NCBI GenBank assembly: GCA_947453715.1
Contig: CANGHX010000006.1
Span: forward strand, 1 to 38,000
From: Flavobacteriales bacterium
Lineage (GTDB): Bacteria > Bacteroidota > Bacteroidia > Flavobacteriales_D > Crocinitomicaceae
DNA: 38,000 nucleotides
Reading direction: 5' to 3'
Each line of letters opens with the position of its first letter. Position 1 is the stretch's first letter. Positions 8,508 to 18,188 of this stretch are shown piece after piece. The position numbers and the translations under genes are program-made. The notes beneath the pieces are model-generated. The model saw only the letters and a list, made by a program, of their open reading frames with translations, had not been told where the DNA came from and ran no database searches.

Positions 8508-10151
8508 TTAACATTGTATTACTCCAACATTATATGCTTTTTCAGCTTTTTTCAAATTGGCCATTTCTATTCCCATTGAAATTACTTTTCTTGTATCAAT
8601 TGGATTTATAATAGCGTCAATCCATAATCGGCTAGCAGCATAATATGGTGATGTTTGCTTATCGTATCTATCTTTAATATGATTGAATAATTCAGCTTCT
8701 CTTTCAGGAGTAATTTCTTCTCCTTTTGCTTTTAATGATGCTACTTCAATTTGTAATAGAACCTTTGCCGCAGCAGATCCACTCATTACTGCAATTTCAG
8801 CTGTTGGCCATCCTACGATTAATCTTGGGTCATAAGCTTTACCACACATTGCGTAGTTTCCTGCTCCATATGAATTACCAACAACAATTGTAAATTTTGG
8901 TACAACAGAATTAGCCATTGCATTTACCAATTTTGCTCCATCTTTAATGATTCCTCCGTGTTCACTTTTCGATCCCACCATAAAACCAGTTACATCTTGT
9001 AGGAAAACTAAAGGAATATTACGTTGATTACAGTTCATAATAAAACGTGCAGCTTTATCAGCTGAATCAGAGTAAATTACTCCACCGAATTGCATTTCTC
9101 CTTTTCCGCTTTTTACGATATCTCTTTGATTAGCAACGATTCCAACGCTCCAACCATCAATTCTTGCATAGGTACAAACGATAGATTTTCCGTAATCAGC
9201 TTTGTATTCAGTATGTTCAGAATTATCAACAATACACTCAATTAATTCATGCATGCTGTATGGTTTTGCACGATCACTTGGAAGAATTCCGTAAACTTTT
9301 TTCAAATCAAATTTAGGAAGACTACTTTCTTTACGATCAAAACCAGCCGTTTCAGTATGACCGATTTTATCCATCAAACTACGGATTGTTTTTAAGCATT
9401 CTTGATCATTTTCAGATTTGTAATCACAAACTCCTGAAACTTCAGTATGTGTAACAGAACCTCCTAATGTTTCATTATCAATGGTTTCTCCAATAGCAGC
9501 TTTTACTAAATAAGATCCAGCTAAGAAAATAGTCCCTGTTTTATTGACTATTAACGATTCGTCTGACATGATCGGTAAATATGCTCCACCTGCAACACAA
9601 CTTCCCATAACCGCAGCAATTTGAACGATTCCTCTAGAACTCATGATAGCATTGTTTCTAAAGATTCTACCAAAATGTTCTTTATCAGGGAAAATTTCAT
9701 CTTGCATTGGTAGATAAACACCTGCCGAATCCACTAAATAGATGATTGGCAAGTTGTTTTCCATTGAAATTTCTTGCGCGCGTAAATTCTTTTTTGCAGT
9801 TATTGGAAACCAAGCACCAGCTTTCACTGTAGCATCATTCGCAACAACGATACATTGTTTACCAGAAACGTAACCGATAACAACTACAACTCCTCCAGAT
9901 GGGCATCCACCGTGTTCTTCGTACATTCCATCACCAACAAAAGCACCAACTTCAAATCGATCAGTGTTAGGATCTAATAATAAATCAATACGCTCTCTTG
10001 CTGTTAACTTACCACTTTCGTGTAATTTTTCAATTCTTTTTTTGCCACCACCTTCGTAAACGACATTTAATTTACGTTCAAGTTCAGCTATTTTTAGACG
10101 CATTAAATCGTCATTGATGTTGAATTCTAATTCTTTTTTGGGTATTGCCAT
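8508..10151 (-). CDS. Acyl-CoA carboxylase carboxyltransferase (beta) subunit
   Basis: The 547-residue protein has two crotonase-like carboxyltransferase halves (about 40-290 and 300-540). The first contains the glycine-rich GGGKKRIEKLHESGKLTAR and LTARERIDLL; the second contains GGVIYSDSADKAARF, QDVTGFMVG and YGAGNYAMCG. It transfers carboxyl from biotin to an acyl-CoA. Overall length and the YEEHGGCPSGGVV/AGAWFPIT pattern resemble the methylcrotonyl-CoA/propionyl-CoA class rather than AccD. No biotin carboxylase or biotin carrier gene is nearby, so the substrate (methylcrotonyl-, propionyl- or another acyl-CoA) is not determined. The gene heads a minus-strand operon with a good promoter at 10175-10204. 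Confidence 0.88.
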   Translation of the reverse strand: MAIPKKELEFNINDDLMRLKIAELERKLNVVYEGGGKKRIEKLHESGKLTARERIDLLLDPNTDRFEVGAFVGDGMYEEHGGCPSGGVVVVIGYVSGKQCIVVANDATVKAGAWFPITAKKNLRAQEISMENNLPIIYLVDSAGVYLPMQDEIFPDKEHFGRIFRNNAIMSSRGIVQIAAVMGSCVAGGAYLPIMSDESLIVNKTGTIFLAGSYLVKAAIGETIDNETLGGSVTHTEVSGVCDYKSENDQECLKTIRSLMDKIGHTETAGFDRKESSLPKFDLKKVYGILPSDRAKPYSMHELIECIVDNSEHTEYKADYGKSIVCTYARIDGWSVGIVANQRDIVKSGKGEMQFGGVIYSDSADKAARFIMNCNQRNIPLVFLQDVTGFMVGSKSEHGGIIKDGAKLVNAMANSVVPKFTIVVGNSYGAGNYAMCGKAYDPRLIVGWPTAEIAVMSGSAAAKVLLQIEVASLKAKGEEITPEREAELFNHIKDRYDKQTSPYYAASRLWIDAIINPIDTRKVISMGIEMANLKKAEKAYNVGVIQC

Positions 10152-10174
10152 TTTATTTTCGTTTTAAAGCAAGT

Positions 10175-10204
10175 CAAAGTTAATAAATTACTGCACTTTT
10201 CAAA
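10175..10204 (-). promoter_or_regulatory. Promoter of the acyl-CoA carboxylase operon
   Basis: The minus strand shows TTTG (10201-10204), an 18-base spacer and TAACTTTG (10175-10182), a match to the Bacteroidota sigma-A consensus. The expected transcript start lies about 15-20 bases before the ATG at 10151. Confidence 0.65.
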
Positions 10205-10277
10205 AAGGTTTTAAGTGAAATAAATTGACTAACATTAAGTTGTTAGAAAATGAATCTTTCGTATTCAAAAGAATGCT

Positions 10278-10285
10278 TTATTTTT
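10278..10285 (+). promoter_or_regulatory. Possible -7 element for the PIMT gene
   Basis: TATTTTTG exactly fits TAnnTTTG and ends 5 bases before the chosen ATG at 10291, so transcription would begin at or next to that codon. No TTTG is found about 20 bases upstream. It may be a leaderless start or a chance match. Confidence 0.3.
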
Positions 10286-10290
10286 GTCAA

Positions 10291-10935
10291 ATGCAAGATT
10301 CTTTTAAACATAAAGGCATGAGACGTCAACTCCTTGTTGAATTGAAGTCTAAAGGTATTTCAGATCAACGAATACTTGAAGCTTTTGATGCCGTACCAAG
10401 ACATTTTTTTTTAGATTTAGCTTTTGTTGAACAGGCATACACAGATATTGCTTTCCAAATTGGTGCAGGACAAACGATTTCACAACCTTTTACAGTTGCT
10501 TTTCAAACACAATTATTAGATGTAAAGAAAGGGGATAAAGTATTAGAAATTGGAACAGGTTCAGGATATCAAACCTGTATTTTATGTCAATTGGGAACTA
10601 AGGTTTTTTCAATTGAACGTCAAAAAGAATTGTTTGTAAAAGTGAAAAAGATGATTCATCATTTTAATTTTAATCCAAGGTTAACTTTTGGTGATGGTTT
10701 TAAAGGAATGCCAACATTTGCTCCATTTGATCGCATCATAATCACATGTGGTGCTCCATTTATTCCTGAAGAATTGGTAAAGCAATTGAAAGTAGGAGGT
10801 AAGATGGTTATTCCATTAGGAGATGGACCAACGCAACGAATGATTTTGCTAACCAAAATTTCTGAAACAGAAACAAAACAAGAAGATTATGGTGATTGTA
10901 GTTTTGTTCCAATGCTAGAAAATACAGCTAAATAA
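10291..10935 (+). CDS. pcm: Protein-L-isoaspartate O-methyltransferase
   Basis: The 214-residue enzyme uses S-adenosylmethionine to methylate isoaspartyl residues in damaged proteins. The SAM-binding motif EIGTGSGYQT is at residues 86-95. The family segments VPRHFFL and IGAGQTISQPFTVAFQT precede it, and RIIITCGAP and IPLGDG follow it. The frame extends upstream to a TTG at 10225, but ATG 10291 (MQDSFKHKGMRRQLL) aligns with the usual start of flavobacterial homologues and avoids an unrelated N-terminus. It is divergent from the carboxylase operon; the next gene follows after 15 bases. Confidence 0.9.
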   Translation: MQDSFKHKGMRRQLLVELKSKGISDQRILEAFDAVPRHFFLDLAFVEQAYTDIAFQIGAGQTISQPFTVAFQTQLLDVKKGDKVLEIGTGSGYQTCILCQLGTKVFSIERQKELFVKVKKMIHHFNFNPRLTFGDGFKGMPTFAPFDRIIITCGAPFIPEELVKQLKVGGKMVIPLGDGPTQRMILLTKISETETKQEDYGDCSFVPMLENTAK

Positions 10936-10950
10936 CCTAAATATAATTTT

Positions 10951-11907
10951 ATGAAAAGTCAAATTCTCCTCACTTTTTTATTTCTAGTGACATTTACATT
11001 ATTTTCTCAAGAAAATGATGAGCTTACTGCAATTCCAATAGTTTCATATTGGTCTAAAGGAGATGTATATTCATTCTTAGTGAAAAAATCAAAAAAGACT
11101 TGGAAAGAGGAAGATTTGTCTAAAGCCGATTCTAGTGAATATACAGCTACTTTTACTGTGATTGATTCTACTGAAACTTCTTACACTATCAAATGGGAAT
11201 TTGAAAATGAATATTCCAATTTAAATATGATTCCTTCAAAATACCAGTCGAATTTCAAGAAATTCCAAAAAAATGAAGTGATTTATACGACAGATGAAGT
11301 AGGTGTATTTCAGGGGATCAAGAATTGGAAAGAGATTAGTCAACAAATGAAAGATTTTTATAGTCAATTGTTGGAAGTTTTGAAAACTGACGAAAGTGAA
11401 AATTTGAAAACGTTGAAAAATATGTTAGATCCTATTATGAAGATTTATTCTTCAAAAGAAGGGATAGAACAGTTGGTTTTTAAAGAAATTTACTATTTTC
11501 ATTTTCCTTATGGTGTTGAATATTCTATTGCTGAACCACTAGAATATGAAGAAGAATTCCCAAATCTATTTGGTGGAGATCCCTTAAAAGGAATAGCTAA
11601 AATTGAAGTCATAGAAGTTGATCAAGAAAATGAAATTGTCACACTTTTGAATACGAAAAATATCAATGAAGCAGATACAAAGCGTTTTTTAATGGAGGCT
11701 TTGAAGAAAATGGGTTTTAAGGACAAAGAAGTGGAAGAAGAATTAAAAAAGGCAAAGTATATTTTTACAGATGAAAATAAATTTGTTTTTTATTACGGAC
11801 CAGGCGTTCCTGCATTTGTACAAGGAAAGAGGTTAATTGATATGAATTTGAAGGGTGAAATCATGAAAATTGAAGAAATTGTTCAAGTTGAATTAATTTT
11901 AGAATAA
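10951..11907 (+). CDS. Exported protein of unknown function
   Basis: The 318-residue protein begins with a signal peptide (MKSQILLTFLFLVTFTLFSQ). The mature part is rich in Lys/Glu and has alternating strands around YTATFTVIDSTETSYTIKWEFE, then a helical segment with the charged run KKMGFKDKEVEEELKKAKY. No catalytic motif or known domain is visible. The plan resembles exported Bacteroidota proteins in which a 'Ser-Tyr-Thr-hydrophobic-Trp' strand set forms a lipocalin-like barrel, but this is only a resemblance. It lies 15 bases after pcm and 21 bases before an SDR gene, so the three probably share a transcript. Confidence 0.6.
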   Translation: MKSQILLTFLFLVTFTLFSQENDELTAIPIVSYWSKGDVYSFLVKKSKKTWKEEDLSKADSSEYTATFTVIDSTETSYTIKWEFENEYSNLNMIPSKYQSNFKKFQKNEVIYTTDEVGVFQGIKNWKEISQQMKDFYSQLLEVLKTDESENLKTLKNMLDPIMKIYSSKEGIEQLVFKEIYYFHFPYGVEYSIAEPLEYEEEFPNLFGGDPLKGIAKIEVIEVDQENEIVTLLNTKNINEADTKRFLMEALKKMGFKDKEVEEELKKAKYIFTDENKFVFYYGPGVPAFVQGKRLIDMNLKGEIMKIEEIVQVELILE

Positions 11908-11928
11908 GCCAAAAATAAAAACGGAAGC

Positions 11929-12723
11929 ATGGATAATTTTGAAGGAAAAGTCGTTTGGGTAACAGGAGCATCATCTGGTATTGGAGAGGAAATTGTAAGA
12001 CATGTTGCAAATCAAGGTGCTAGTATAATCTTGTCAGCTCGAAATTTAAACGCTCTAGAAAAAATTAAAAACAATCTGCCGTATGTTGATCGTCATTTTT
12101 GTTTATCATTAGACTTAGAGAATTCTTCTAATTTTCCTGAATTAACGAAGCAAGTAATTGATAGATATGGTAAAATAGATTTCCTCTTCAATAATGGTGG
12201 CTTAAGTCAACGTTCTGAAGCTTGGGAAACGTCCCTTGAAATTGATCGAAAAATTATGGAGATTAATTATTTTGGGAATATTGCTCTTACAAAAGCAGTA
12301 CTTCCTTTCATGCAAAAGGCAAAATCGGGTCACATTATTGTCATTTCAAGTATTGCAGGAAAATTTGGTTTCTTTCTTCGTTCAGCATATAGTGCCTCAA
12401 AACATGCATTGCAAGGTTTTTATGAAAGTTTATTGTTAGAGGAAGAAAAGAATAATATACATGTAACGTTGGCATACCCTGGGAAAATCAATACCAATAT
12501 CTCTTTACATGCGTTAAATTCAGAAGGAAAATCACATGGTGTAATGGATCATAATCAAGAAACGGGTATGTCTGTTGAAACGTGTGTGAATCAATTGATA
12601 TTAGCTGTTTATAAACAGAAAAAAGAAGTTTTGATTGGTAATAAAGAGATCAAGGCAGTAACTTTAAAGCGATTTTCACCAAAGTTGTTTTGGAAAGTAA
12701 TTAAAAAGCAATCAGCGACGTAA
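11929..12723 (+). CDS. SDR-family NAD(P)-dependent oxidoreductase
   Basis: The 264-residue classical short-chain dehydrogenase has the nucleotide motif TGASSGIG at residues 12-19, NNGG at 88-91 (NAG in most family members), catalytic Ser in ISSIAG (140-144), and Y154/K158 in YSASK. The C-terminal part (ALAYPGKINTNIS-like PG motif) completes the fold. It probably reduces a ketone or oxidises an alcohol. The DltE/YqjQ-like overall pattern suggests a general SDR; the substrate is unknown. It ends 27 bases before the convergently oriented glycosyltransferase gene. Confidence 0.88.
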   Translation: MDNFEGKVVWVTGASSGIGEEIVRHVANQGASIILSARNLNALEKIKNNLPYVDRHFCLSLDLENSSNFPELTKQVIDRYGKIDFLFNNGGLSQRSEAWETSLEIDRKIMEINYFGNIALTKAVLPFMQKAKSGHIIVISSIAGKFGFFLRSAYSASKHALQGFYESLLLEEEKNNIHVTLAYPGKINTNISLHALNSEGKSHGVMDHNQETGMSVETCVNQLILAVYKQKKEVLIGNKEIKAVTLKRFSPKLFWKVIKKQSAT

Positions 12724-12749
12724 TGATTTTAATTCATGTAATAATCTAA

Positions 12750-14411
12750 CTATTTCTGGATTTTGTATGAATAGATATTAAAAATTCCAGGGACATTAAG
12801 TGAATCAATTGTGGTTGATTTGTATTTAAACAATTTATTTAAATTTGTTTTTATGTTATTGTTACTATAGGCGAAATCGGCAGCAGCATCGAGATAAATT
12901 ATTTTATTGAAATTATTTGATTTAAATATTGAATCTACAGATTTAAAGTTTTTTACAAGAAAAATATTATCTGATTTGAGCGAGTTTAACAAATCCACAT
13001 CAGGTTTACTTTCTGGTAAAGCTTTAAAATAATTTATGTTATAATAATATGCAAAATTATATCCAAAATAGTCAGGACAAATAAAAACAGCACTTTTAGA
13101 ATTTTTTTGCATTTCTTTCACATTTTTAACTAATGTTTTCACATCTCGCTCATTATTACTTAATGGACTAAAAGTAACCACCATTAATGTTATAGTCAGA
13201 ATACTTAGACTTATGAAATATTTACGATCAACTTTACACAAAGCAATGGATGTTATAATGAAAAATGCGGGTGTGAAATAAATTAAATATCGATCTATAA
13301 ACATCGGGATGAAGAATGATGTTACAAACATTATAAAACCTGGAATAAAAAACCAAGAAACTACAATTTTATAATTTATTGAAAAATTTTTATTTAATTG
13401 AAAGTGAATAAATAAAATAAGATAAAATGCTAAAAATGGTATTATTATGAGAGGAGATGAAAAATTAATTTCAAATGGAAATATTGGAAGTCTAATAGAT
13501 AAACTTAATAGTATCGTTATTGAACTTAATATGATTACACTGATTTGAGCATACTTATTTGTAAAATACTTAACAATATAATGCTGCGAAAATAACCAAA
13601 AAAACACTAAAAAAACAGTATATCCCAAATGTGAATTATTAACTAATATTCCCAAAAAGGTATGAAGAGGTCGTAAATCTTTAACTGATTCTACCCAAGT
13701 TCCATTAGACGAATCTAAAAATCGATTTAATATTATACCTATATAAGGCAAATAAAATACGAAAATTACTCCAAAGTATTTTACAAATTTCCAAAACTCT
13801 TTTTTCTTACTTCTATAAAAAAAAGAAAGAATTGTGAATTGTAAAAATAAAACAAACAAACTAAAGAAATGACTGTACAATAATAATACACAAATGGAAA
13901 TATAAATTATAATATCAATTTTGGAATGTTCTATATAGATCAATTTAATATATTGGTACATAGATATAATTGTAAGCAACATGAAAAGAGGATATACTCT
14001 AGCTTCATGTGCAAAAAACAATTGATAGTTAGAAAAAGTAAAAAATATAGATGCAATAATAGCAACTTTAAAATTAAAATATTTATAGCAAATTTTATAA
14101 ATAAAATACACTGTTAGGCTACTGAAAATTATTGATGGTAATCTTGCCGAAAATTCACTTATACCAAAAATACCTGTCCAATAGTGGAGAAAAATTTCAT
14201 ACAAAGGAGTATTATTACCTAAACTTAATTGGCTGATAATTGTTTTAATGCTAAATTGAGAATAATACAATGAAAAAGGTTCGTCCAATGCTAAAGATGG
14301 ATAATTCACATATCGAATTTTCAATATTAAATTGATTACAACCAAAATAACAGGAATAATATAAGTATAAAAAGCAGACTTATTTTTACCAATTTTTTGA
14401 ATTGAAATCAT
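12750..14411 (-). CDS. GT39/PMT-like membrane glycosyltransferase
   Basis: The 553-residue integral membrane protein has at least ten hydrophobic segments. The first periplasmic loop carries the acidic motif LDEPFSLYYS (D43-E44), the position of the catalytic carboxylate in lipid-phosphosugar-dependent (GT39/ArnT-like) transferases. The following HEARVYPLFML segment is also typical. The soluble tail (from about 440) contains a small Rossmann-like part. It would move a sugar from a polyprenyl carrier to an acceptor at the outer face of the inner membrane. The gene stands alone and appears more AT-rich than its neighbours, as is common for surface-glycan genes; transfer is possible but not shown. 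Confidence 0.8.
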   Translation of the reverse strand: MISIQKIGKNKSAFYTYIIPVILVVINLILKIRYVNYPSLALDEPFSLYYSQFSIKTIISQLSLGNNTPLYEIFLHYWTGIFGISEFSARLPSIIFSSLTVYFIYKICYKYFNFKVAIIASIFFTFSNYQLFFAHEARVYPLFMLLTIISMYQYIKLIYIEHSKIDIIIYISICVLLLYSHFFSLFVLFLQFTILSFFYRSKKKEFWKFVKYFGVIFVFYLPYIGIILNRFLDSSNGTWVESVKDLRPLHTFLGILVNNSHLGYTVFLVFFWLFSQHYIVKYFTNKYAQISVIILSSITILLSLSIRLPIFPFEINFSSPLIIIPFLAFYLILFIHFQLNKNFSINYKIVVSWFFIPGFIMFVTSFFIPMFIDRYLIYFTPAFFIITSIALCKVDRKYFISLSILTITLMVVTFSPLSNNERDVKTLVKNVKEMQKNSKSAVFICPDYFGYNFAYYYNINYFKALPESKPDVDLLNSLKSDNIFLVKNFKSVDSIFKSNNFNKIIYLDAAADFAYSNNNIKTNLNKLFKYKSTTIDSLNVPGIFNIYSYKIQK

Positions 14412-14526
14412 TATTTATTTTTAAGAATGTATCAGTATAATTTAGTGCAATTAAATTCTTCTTTTAAATTAATATACAAGATTAGAATAGCATAAAAAAA
14501 ATGTGAAATTTATATAGAATAAATAT

Positions 14527-14557
14527 AAAAGGTGGTTGACATTAATGACCACCTTTT
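14527..14557 (-). terminator. Intrinsic terminator of the E1 dehydrogenase gene
   Basis: A 10-bp perfect stem (14527-14536 with 14548-14557) surrounds an 11-base loop. On the minus strand it is followed by a T-rich stretch. It lies 10 bases past the stop codon of the E1 gene. Confidence 0.8.
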
Positions 14558-14566
14558 AATTCTTTT

Positions 14567-17011
14567 TCAATAAATCGGAGGATATGCTTTTGGATCAGCT
14601 TCACTTACAATTGAATATGCTTTCTCGAAAATATCATCAACACTTGGTTTTGAGAAGTAATCTCCATCAGTTCCATATGCTGGACGGTGATCTTTCGAAC
14701 TCAATGTTTCAGGCACTGAATCTAAATGAACAAATGCTTTTTGTTCTACTAAAATCTTATCTAACATGTAAGCTGTAGCACCACTACTAACATCTTCATC
14801 TACAATTAATAATCTATTTGTCTTTTCAAGTGATGCTTTAATCATATGATTAATATCAAATGGAATCAACGTTTGAACATCTATTAATTCAACTGAGATA
14901 CCAACTTCTTCTAATTGTTTCGCTGCTACCTCACATAAATTAAAAGTAGAACCATATGAAACAATTGTTAAATCTGTGCCTTCACGAACAACTTCAGGAA
15001 TACCTAACGGAATTTTAAACTCACCAATATTTGTTGGAGTAGGTTCTTTCGTACGATAACCATTCAACGGTTCAATTACTAGAGCCGCATCATCTGCTTC
15101 CATTAATAAATTGTAGAAACCAGCAGCTTTAGTCATATTTCTAGGCGTACAAACGTAAATACCTCTTAATGCATTTACAATCATTCCCATTGGACTTCCT
15201 GAATGCCAAATTCCTTCTAAACGATGTCCACGTGTACTAATAATTAGCGGTGCTTTTTGTCCACCTTTGGTTCTGTATTGAACAGTTGCTAAATCATCTG
15301 ACATAACTTGAACAGCATATAACAAATAATCCAGATATTGAATCTCAGCAATAGGACGTAAACCTCTCATTGCCATACCAATTCCTTGTCCAATAATCGT
15401 ACATTCACGAATACCAGTATCTGAAATTCTTAGTTCACCAAACTGTTCTTGTAAACCCTCTAATGTTTGATTCACACCACCAATTTTACCTGCATCTTCA
15501 CCGAAAATTAAGGCTTGAGGATATTTCTCAAAAAGTTTACGGTAATTTTCTCTCAAAATAATTCGACCATCTTCCATTAAAGGAGTGTCTTCATAAGTAG
15601 GAGCAACTGGTTCAATCGCTAATGCAGCTTTTGCTGATTGAGAATGTAAATGCGAACTATACCGTTCGAAATTTGTATCTATTTGCTGTTTAATCCAAGC
15701 TGATAAAGCGATTCTTGTTGGAATTTTTTCGGCACGAACCATTTTTAATACTTTTCTACATGTATTCAAAATATCCTTGCGAATTGGCTCCATTGCTCTT
15801 TCAAGCGCTTCAATCTCTTTTTCAATAAAAACACCGTTTGAACTTTCAGCTGCTACAGCTTTCAATAGAGATAATGCTGTATTTAAATCTGTTTTGATTG
15901 CATCGCTGTAATCTTTCCAAGCAGCACTTTTTTGATCTCTTACAAATGTTTTTGCTTCTTTCTGAATTTCTTCAATCTCTTCCTCAGTTGCAATTGATAA
16001 ACCATCTGCATTGAAATTCAAAATCCATTCTTTGAATTTATTAATACAATCAAATTCAGTTTCCCATTTCAAACGTTCTTCTGATTTGTAACGCTCATGC
16101 GATCCAGAAGTAGAGTGACCTTGTGGCTGATTTACTTCTTTTACGTGAACTAAAACTGGAATATGTTGTTCTCTAGCAATTTTAACCGCTTTTTCATACG
16201 TTTCACACATGTGAACATAATCCCAACCTTTCGTCAAGAAAATCTCATAACCTGGTTTATCTTTTGTTCGTTGCATTCCTGAAAGTGCTTCAGAAATACT
16301 ATCTTTTGTAGTTTGGTGATGACGAGCAACAGAAATTCCATATCCATCGTCCCAAACTGACATAACCATCGGAACTTGTAAAACTCCAGCTGCATTGATC
16401 GTTTCCCAAAAAGGTCCTTCAGATGTTGAAGCATCACCAATTGTTCCGAACGCAACTTCGTTTCCACCATTTGTGAATTTTTTGAATTCTTCTAATTCAG
16501 AAAGAGTAGGGTGATTTCTATAAACTTTAGATGCTTGAGCCAAACCAAGTAAACGTGGCATTTGACCAGCTGTTGGAGAAATATCAGAAGAACTGTTACG
16601 TTGCTCCATTAAATTTTTCCATTCACCGTTTTCATCTAAATTTCGAGTTGCATAATGTCCACCCATTTGACGACCAGCTGAAAGCGGTTCTTTTTCAACG
16701 TCCGTATGAGCGTACAATCCTGCAAAATATTGTTGAACAGTTAACTGATCAATCGCCATCATTAACGTTTGATCTCTGTAATATCCTGATCTAAAATCTC
16801 CTAATTGAAATTGTTTCGCTAACGCAATTTGCGCTAATTCTTTACCATCGCCAAAAATCCCGAATTTTGCTTTACCGGTCAAAACTTCTCTTCTACCAAG
16901 TAATGAAGCTTCTCTCGAAACACAAGCTAAACGAAAATCTGCTAAAACTTCTGATTTAAATGTTTCAAAATCAACAGAAGTTTCTAATTCTTTAACGGTT
17001 TGTTTTGCCAT
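14567..17011 (-). CDS. Fused alpha/beta E1 component of a branched-chain-type 2-oxoacid dehydrogenase
   Basis: The 814-residue protein starts at ATG 17011 (MAKQTVKELE); an in-frame upstream extension to 17077 has no good start and covers the promoter. The N-terminal half is an E1-alpha domain with the thiamine-diphosphate/Mg motif GDASTSEGP at 192-200 and N206. The C-terminal half (from about 475) is an E1-beta domain (MEDGRIILRENY, IFGEDAGKIGG, SDTGIRECTIIGQGIGMAMRGLRPIAEIQY). It decarboxylates a 2-oxoacid, probably a branched-chain one, and passes the acyl group to a lipoyl E2. No E2 or E3 gene is in the window. The alpha-beta fusion is common in Bacteroidota. Confidence 0.9.
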   Translation of the reverse strand: MAKQTVKELETSVDFETFKSEVLADFRLACVSREASLLGRREVLTGKAKFGIFGDGKELAQIALAKQFQLGDFRSGYYRDQTLMMAIDQLTVQQYFAGLYAHTDVEKEPLSAGRQMGGHYATRNLDENGEWKNLMEQRNSSSDISPTAGQMPRLLGLAQASKVYRNHPTLSELEEFKKFTNGGNEVAFGTIGDASTSEGPFWETINAAGVLQVPMVMSVWDDGYGISVARHHQTTKDSISEALSGMQRTKDKPGYEIFLTKGWDYVHMCETYEKAVKIAREQHIPVLVHVKEVNQPQGHSTSGSHERYKSEERLKWETEFDCINKFKEWILNFNADGLSIATEEEIEEIQKEAKTFVRDQKSAAWKDYSDAIKTDLNTALSLLKAVAAESSNGVFIEKEIEALERAMEPIRKDILNTCRKVLKMVRAEKIPTRIALSAWIKQQIDTNFERYSSHLHSQSAKAALAIEPVAPTYEDTPLMEDGRIILRENYRKLFEKYPQALIFGEDAGKIGGVNQTLEGLQEQFGELRISDTGIRECTIIGQGIGMAMRGLRPIAEIQYLDYLLYAVQVMSDDLATVQYRTKGGQKAPLIISTRGHRLEGIWHSGSPMGMIVNALRGIYVCTPRNMTKAAGFYNLLMEADDAALVIEPLNGYRTKEPTPTNIGEFKIPLGIPEVVREGTDLTIVSYGSTFNLCEVAAKQLEEVGISVELIDVQTLIPFDINHMIKASLEKTNRLLIVDEDVSSGATAYMLDKILVEQKAFVHLDSVPETLSSKDHRPAYGTDGDYFSKPSVDDIFEKAYSIVSEADPKAYPPIY

Positions 17012-17031
17012 AGTATAATTTATTAGACGCA

Positions 17032-17039
17032 CAAATATA
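17032..17039 (-). promoter_or_regulatory. -7 promoter element for the E1 dehydrogenase gene
   Basis: The minus strand reads TATATTTG, an exact TAnnTTTG match, 20 bases before ATG 17011. A TTTG lies only 12 bases further upstream, which is short for a -33 element. The box supports the chosen start. Confidence 0.5.
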
Positions 17040-17200
17040 AGAAATTTCGACCAAAATTGAAATTTTAGATAGAGCAAAATCGAAATCCAAAATCAAAAAA
17101 TTAAACATTTGTCCCTTAATTAAATACAAATAATCCAAAATTTAACATTATCATGTTAGCTTTTTAAATGTAAATGAAATCGAGGCAACTATTCTTTTTT

Positions 17201-17208
17201 TATATTTG
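17201..17208 (+). promoter_or_regulatory. -7 promoter element for the GT2 gene
   Basis: TATATTTG exactly matches TAnnTTTG and ends 26 bases before the TTG start of the glycosyltransferase. It supports transcription beginning near 17214. No TTTG is found at the -33 position. Confidence 0.5.
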
Positions 17209-17234
17209 TATACATTCTATAAAAAGAAGCAAAA

Positions 17235-18188
17235 TTGGACTTTAAATATAACATATCGATTGTCGTTCCACTTTACAATGAAGTTGAATCGTTACCAGAA
17301 TTATTTTCTTGGATCAAAAAAGTAATGACTGAAAATAATTTATCATACGAAGTAATGTTTGTAGATGATGGAAGCAAGGACGGTTCTTGGAAAGTTGTAG
17401 AAAGTTTGAAAGAACAAAATCCAGAGGTTAAAGGGATAAAATTTCAACGAAACTATGGTAAATCAGCAGCTTTACAAAAAGGATTTGAAGCTGTTCAAGG
17501 TCAGGTTGTTATTACAATGGATGCCGATTTACAAGATTCACCAGATGAAATTCCAGAATTGTATCGCATGATTATGGAAGATGATTTTGATGTTGTTTCG
17601 GGATGGAAGAAAAAACGTTACGATCCAATTACAAAAACAATTCCTACAAAATTATACAATTGGGCTGCTAGAAGATTGACAGGTATTTATTTACATGATT
17701 TTAATTGTGGATTGAAAGCCTATAAAAATGAAGTAATAAAAAGTATCGAATTATATGGTGATATGCACCGTTACATTCCACCACTTGCCAAGTTTGCAGG
17801 GTTTTCTAAAATAGGAGAGAAGGTAGTTCAACACCAATCTCGTAAATATGGCACAACGAAATTTGGTTTAAATCGTTTCTTAAATGGGCCGTTGGATCTT
17901 CTTTCAGTTGTTTTCATGGGCAAATTTGGAAAAAAACCAATGCATTTCTTTGGAGCTATTGGAACATTGATGTTCATAGTGGGATTTGGATTTGCGGCTT
18001 ATCTTGGAATTGGAAAACTGTTTATTAATCAATCAGGAAAATTAATTTCTCAACGAACAGAATTTTACATTGCTTTAGCAGCTATGATTATGGGGGTTCA
18101 ATTCTTTTTAGCAGGTTTTTTAGCTGAATTATCTGGTAGAAATTCTTCGACAAGAAATCATTATTTGGTTGAAAAAATAATTGATTAA
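17235..18188 (+). CDS. GT2-family glycosyltransferase (dolichol-phosphate mannosyltransferase/GtrB-like), TTG start
   Basis: The 317-residue protein has an N-terminal GT-A domain: SIVVPLYNE, VDDGS at 43-47, and metal-binding DAD at 96-98 within MDADLQDSP. Two C-terminal membrane segments follow (HFFGAIGTLMFIVGFGFAAYLG and FYIALAAMIMGVQFFLAGFL). This is the layout of enzymes that load a sugar onto a polyprenyl phosphate. No ATG precedes the conserved SIVVPLYNE core, so translation must begin at TTG 17235 (MDFKYN). Its stop overlaps the next gene's ATG by one base (TAATG), showing tight coupling to the HAD gene. Confidence 0.88.
   Translation: MDFKYNISIVVPLYNEVESLPELFSWIKKVMTENNLSYEVMFVDDGSKDGSWKVVESLKEQNPEVKGIKFQRNYGKSAALQKGFEAVQGQVVITMDADLQDSPDEIPELYRMIMEDDFDVVSGWKKKRYDPITKTIPTKLYNWAARRLTGIYLHDFNCGLKAYKNEVIKSIELYGDMHRYIPPLAKFAGFSKIGEKVVQHQSRKYGTTKFGLNRFLNGPLDLLSVVFMGKFGKKPMHFFGAIGTLMFIVGFGFAAYLGIGKLFINQSGKLISQRTEFYIALAAMIMGVQFFLAGFLAELSGRNSSTRNHYLVEKIID

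Noticed and set aside
17012-17077. N-terminal extension of the E1 dehydrogenase
   Set aside because: The extension is hydrophobic, unlike E1 proteins, and contains the TATATTTG promoter box at 17032-17039; ATG 17011 is preferred.
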